Shown here: positions 61,678 to 64,000 of the stretch, one piece after another
Numbering within the stretch: position 1 is the first letter of the stretch
Layout of the letters: each line of letters begins with the position of its first letter
Assembly: GCF_004348895.1 (NCBI RefSeq)
Contig: NZ_RRZK01000038.1
Coordinates: forward strand, 105,318 to 169,317
Reading direction: 5' to 3'
DNA: 64,000 bases
Source: Pseudomonas vancouverensis
GTDB lineage: Bacteria > Pseudomonadota > Gammaproteobacteria > Pseudomonadales > Pseudomonadaceae
Translations under genes and position numbers: made by a program
The notes under the pieces: generated by a model
Seen by the model: the letters and a program-made list of their open reading frames with translations, nothing else
What the model was told of the DNA's origin: nothing
Databases searched by the model: none

Positions 61678-62045
61678 ATCCAAACTCCTGCCAGAACGAT
61701 CAACACCACGGAAACGGCGATGATAATTTTCGAGCCCAGGCGGCCGCCTTCCAGCGTCTCACCGATGCCCATATCCATGATCAAGTGGCGCACACCGGCT
61801 ACCAGGTGATACAGAAGAGCGGACAGGAGGCCCCATGCTACGAACTTGGCCAGAGGACTGGTCAAGCATGCCTTCACGTCGGCAAAACCTTCCTCGGAAC
61901 CCAGGGATTTGCCCAATGCATAAAGCATGAAGCCGAGGCCCAGGAAGAGGATGATGCCGGAAACACGGTGAAGAAACGACGTAACGCCGGTGATGGGGAG
62001 TTTGATGGTCCTTAGGTCTAGGTTTACAGGTCGTTGGCTTTTCAC
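61671..62045 (-). CDS. sdhC: Succinate dehydrogenase cytochrome b556 subunit SdhC
   Basis: The 124-residue protein has three membrane helices; SFLHRVSGIILFLGL near residues 24-38 and the heme ligand His in YHLVAGVRHLIMDMG mark SdhC. I start at the GTG at 62045 (reads MKSQRPVNLDLRTI), where the family begins; a TTG at 62078 would add 11 unrelated residues. No good ribosome site is visible for either. It opens the sdhCDAB unit, about 130 bases after a strong promoter. Confidence 0.92.
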   Translation of the reverse strand: MKSQRPVNLDLRTIKLPITGVTSFLHRVSGIILFLGLGFMLYALGKSLGSEEGFADVKACLTSPLAKFVAWGLLSALLYHLVAGVRHLIMDMGIGETLEGGRLGSKIIIAVSVVLIVLAGVWIW

Positions 62046-62179
62046 GGCTTTTTTTTCACACTGAAGAGCCCCTAACAATCAGGGCAAAGTTGTTGGGGAG
62101 TGCACTGGTCAGGTAACCACCACCCAGGGATGCGACCCCCAATAAAGCAGGCCCAAAAGCCCTTGGCGGTCGGTGGCCG

Positions 62180-62208
62180 AGTATAGACAGTTAGGCTACT
62201 AATGACAA
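62180..62208 (-). promoter_or_regulatory. Sigma-70 promoter of sdhCDAB
   Basis: On the minus strand TTGTCA (62208-62203) and TATACT (62185-62180) have the ideal 17-base spacing. The start would be near 62173, giving a leader of about 130 bases before sdhC. Confidence 0.8.
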
Positions 62209-62322
62209 CGCAAACACCTAACCCAAACTGCTGATTGCGCAACGCACATAAAAGGCGTAAATGGCAGTCAATTTCGAGAAAAAAGTACGGTTAAAGCCTT
62301 CTGGAGCAAGACTTTAGGCAAA

Positions 62323-62350
62323 TTGACATTCGAATTTATCTCACTATAGT
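62323..62350 (+). promoter_or_regulatory. Sigma-70 promoter of gltA
   Basis: TTGACA (62323-62328, a perfect -35) and TATAGT (62345-62350) are 16 bases apart. The start would be near 62357, giving a leader of about 50 bases before gltA. Confidence 0.85.
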
Positions 62351-62408
62351 GGTGCGGGCCCTGCGTGGGGGGTCTGTCTGATGATTTCAAGCATAAATAG
62401 GAGGCCAC

Positions 62409-63698
62409 ATGGCTGACAAAAAAGCGCAGTTGATCATCGAGGGCGCAGCCCCCGTCGAGCTGCCCATTTTAACCGGCACCGTTGGTCCCGATGTTATCGA
62501 TGTTCGGGGCCTGACGGCCACGGGCCGCTTCACCTTTGACCCGGGTTTCATGTCGACCGCCTCGTGCGAATCGAAGATCACCTATATCGACGGCGATAAC
62601 GGCATCCTGCTGCACCGCGGCTACCCGATCGAACAGCTGGCTGAAAAGTCGGACTACCTGGAAACCTGCTACCTGCTGCTGAACGGCGAACTGCCGACCG
62701 CAGAGCAGAAGGCCCAGTTCGTCAGCACCGTGAAGAACCACACCATGGTTCACGAGCAGCTGAAGACCTTCTTCAACGGCTTCCGCCGCGACGCTCACCC
62801 GATGGCCGTCATGTGTGGCGTAGTCGGCGCACTCTCCGCGTTCTACCACGACTCCCTGGACATCAATAACCCGCAGCATCGCGAAATCTCCGCGATCCGC
62901 CTGGTTGCCAAGATGCCGACCCTGGCAGCGATGGTTTACAAGTACTCCATGGGCCAACCCATGATGTACCCGCGCAACGACCTGTCGTACGCGGAAAACT
63001 TCCTGCACATGATGTTCAACACCCCGTGCGAGATCAAACCGATCAGCCCGGTACTCGCCAAGGCCATGGACCGGATCTTCATCCTCCACGCCGACCACGA
63101 GCAGAACGCGTCGACTTCCACTGTGCGTCTGGCCGGTTCTTCGGGTGCCAACCCGTTCGCCTGTATCGCTGCCGGTATCGCCGCACTGTGGGGCCCTGCC
63201 CACGGCGGTGCGAACGAAGCCGTACTGACCATGCTCGATGAAATCGGCGATGTTTCGAACATCGACAAGTTCATCGCCAAGGCCAAGGACAAGAACGATC
63301 CGTTCAAGCTGATGGGCTTCGGTCACCGCGTTTACAAGAACCGCGACCCACGCGCCACCGTGATGAAGCAGACCTGCGACGAAGTGCTGAAAGAACTGGG
63401 CATCCAGAACGATCCGCAACTTGAGCTGGCCATGCGCCTGGAAGAGATCGCCCTGACCGATCCGTACTTCATCGAGCGCTCGCTGTACCCGAACGTCGAC
63501 TTCTACTCGGGGATCATCCTCAAGGCGATTGGCATTCCAACCAGCATGTTCACCGTGATCTTTGCCCTGGCTCGTACTGTTGGCTGGATCTCGCACTGGA
63601 AGGAAATGCTTTCCAGCCCGTACAAGATTGGCCGTCCGCGTCAGTTGTACACTGGGTATGAGTCGCGTGATATCACCAAGCTGGAAGACCGCAAGTAA
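62409..63698 (+). CDS. gltA: Type II citrate synthase
   Basis: The 429-residue protein matches the hexameric, NADH-sensitive type II citrate synthase (E. coli 427): FTFDPGFMSTASCESKITYIDG, the catalytic His blocks HADHEQNAS and MGFGHRVYKNRDPRA, and an Asp in NVDFYSGIIL. It joins acetyl-CoA and oxaloacetate. AGGAGG precedes the ATG. It is divergent from sdhCDAB across a 363-bp promoter region and has its own terminator. Confidence 0.97.
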   Translation: MADKKAQLIIEGAAPVELPILTGTVGPDVIDVRGLTATGRFTFDPGFMSTASCESKITYIDGDNGILLHRGYPIEQLAEKSDYLETCYLLLNGELPTAEQKAQFVSTVKNHTMVHEQLKTFFNGFRRDAHPMAVMCGVVGALSAFYHDSLDINNPQHREISAIRLVAKMPTLAAMVYKYSMGQPMMYPRNDLSYAENFLHMMFNTPCEIKPISPVLAKAMDRIFILHADHEQNASTSTVRLAGSSGANPFACIAAGIAALWGPAHGGANEAVLTMLDEIGDVSNIDKFIAKAKDKNDPFKLMGFGHRVYKNRDPRATVMKQTCDEVLKELGIQNDPQLELAMRLEEIALTDPYFIERSLYPNVDFYSGIILKAIGIPTSMFTVIFALARTVGWISHWKEMLSSPYKIGRPRQLYTGYESRDITKLEDRK

Positions 63699-63734
63699 GG
63701 GCAGTATTGCTTTAGCTTGTTGAGTTGTATCGGG

Positions 63735-63767
63735 AACGGCCTCTATTTATATGGAGGCCGTTTTTGT
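63735..63767 (+). terminator. Terminator of gltA
   Basis: AACGGCCTC-TATTTATATG-GAGGCCGTTTTTG lies about 35 bases after the gltA stop. A second stem, CGGCC-TTTG-GGCCG followed by seven Ts (63782-63806), could be a back-up. Confidence 0.9.
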
Positions 63768-63814
63768 TTGTGTCATTGCAGCGGCCTTTGGGCCGACTGT
63801 TTTTTTGGTTGATT

Positions 63815-63887
63815 GAGTACATATCCATTGTTGCGGGTGTTGCCGCTGGCGGTTTCGCTCTTACAGCGAGTCCCTTTTTCAAACGCC
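63815..63887. repeat. Truncated Pseudomonas dispersed repeat
   Basis: Between gltA and the insertion sequence is GAGTACATATCCATTGTTGC... followed by GCTCTTACAGCGAGTCCCTT and TTTCAAACGCC. From memory this resembles a long intergenic repeat found in many fluorescent Pseudomonas genomes. It breaks off where the IS-like sequence begins. Confidence 0.45.
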
Positions 63888-64000
63888 TGTATGGACCGGA
63901 CACATGGTTGACGGGTGTGCGGGGACATGGTGGACACTTTTCGGCGAGCCAACTTCGCCGGGAAACCCATCATGCCTTGGGACACGAGAGATACCATGAG
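63888..64000 (+). mobile_element. Left end of a probable IS481-family insertion sequence (partial)
   Basis: From the TGT at 63888 the sequence no longer resembles the flanking repeat. It contains tandem GGACA(C/T) motifs (ACCGGACACATGG, GGGGACATGGTGGACAC) and leads into a frame starting MPWDTRDTM, which resembles the first residues of IS481-family transposases. The family's ends also begin with TGT. The window ends before any catalytic motif. Confidence 0.5.
63972..64000 (+). CDS. Start of a probable IS481-family transposase (cut by the window end)
   Basis: Only nine codons are visible (MPWDTRDTM). Their similarity to the conserved MPW(K/D)...M start of IS481 transposases is the main evidence. 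The start could not be tested for a ribosome site beyond a GGGAA about 10 bases upstream. Confidence 0.45.

Noticed and set aside
63782..63806. Separate small RNA after gltA
   Set aside because: The stem with seven Ts is better read as a second terminator; there is no promoter between it and gltA.

Overview
The window is chromosomal core sequence of a fluorescent-group Pseudomonas (or a very close relative). Reasons: an aerobic cobalamin gene run with bluB; the TCA block gltA // sdhCDAB-sucAB-lpd-sucCD; rdgC, hda, purMN and htpG with Pseudomonas-type neighbours; high-GC codon use; and many copies of the Pseudomonas REP core GAGCAAGCTCGCTCCCAC and variants between genes. I see no prophage, CRISPR array, integrase or defence island. 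The only clear mobile-element trace is the start of a probable IS481-family element at the right edge.

Layout. 1-700: two nearly identical tRNA-Val/tRNA-Asp pairs on the minus strand. 0.8-8.8 kb: rdgC, a bile-acid-type symporter, a guanidine-II riboswitch with a SugE/Gdx exporter, an LplT-PlsC fusion, a TDT-family exporter, a cupin, and a divergent MFS/TetR pair. 8.9-14.4 kb: a 1156-residue symporter-like hybrid histidine kinase, rmuC and a Sel1-like protein. 14.4-15.4 kb: about 1 kb without a convincing gene, ahead of a 74-residue conserved-looking protein. 15.9-20.3 kb: a hypothetical protein, a FadL-type porin, a periplasmic glutathione peroxidase, a 40-residue membrane microprotein coupled to an MFS transporter, and a MarR regulator, with matching palindromes in front of the last two transcription units.

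20.4-29.6 kb: late aerobic cobalamin genes, all minus strand, transcribed cobO-cobB-bluB-cbiB-cobD-cobQ, a REP pair, then cobU-cobT-cobC-cobS. Most junctions are 4-base ATGA overlaps, and the run is headed by a cobalamin riboswitch. 29.7-37.2 kb: a hypothetical protein, a sorbosone-dehydrogenase-like lipoprotein, an O-methyltransferase, two NlpC/P60 lipoproteins, hda, a PerM-type protein and a DUF2066 protein. 37.6-50.2 kb: purM-purN-DUF3108, a chemoreceptor, OsmC, pirin, dienelactone hydrolase, htpG with an RpoH-type promoter, two PaaI-type thioesterases, a small lipoprotein, MAPEG and DUF599 membrane proteins, and brnQ.

50.6-63.7 kb: the TCA block. gltA is plus strand; the succinate dehydrogenase and 2-oxoglutarate dehydrogenase/succinyl-CoA synthetase genes are minus strand and diverge from it through a 363-bp region with good sigma-70 promoters on both strands. 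The most useful second-look items are the two riboswitches, the coupled microprotein, the MarR operators with a possibly leaderless marR mRNA, the RpoH promoter inside the upstream gene's end, the long non-coding region at 14.4-15.4 kb, and a hypothetical protein with a possibly degenerate nuclease motif. I found no convincing wholly new multi-gene system.
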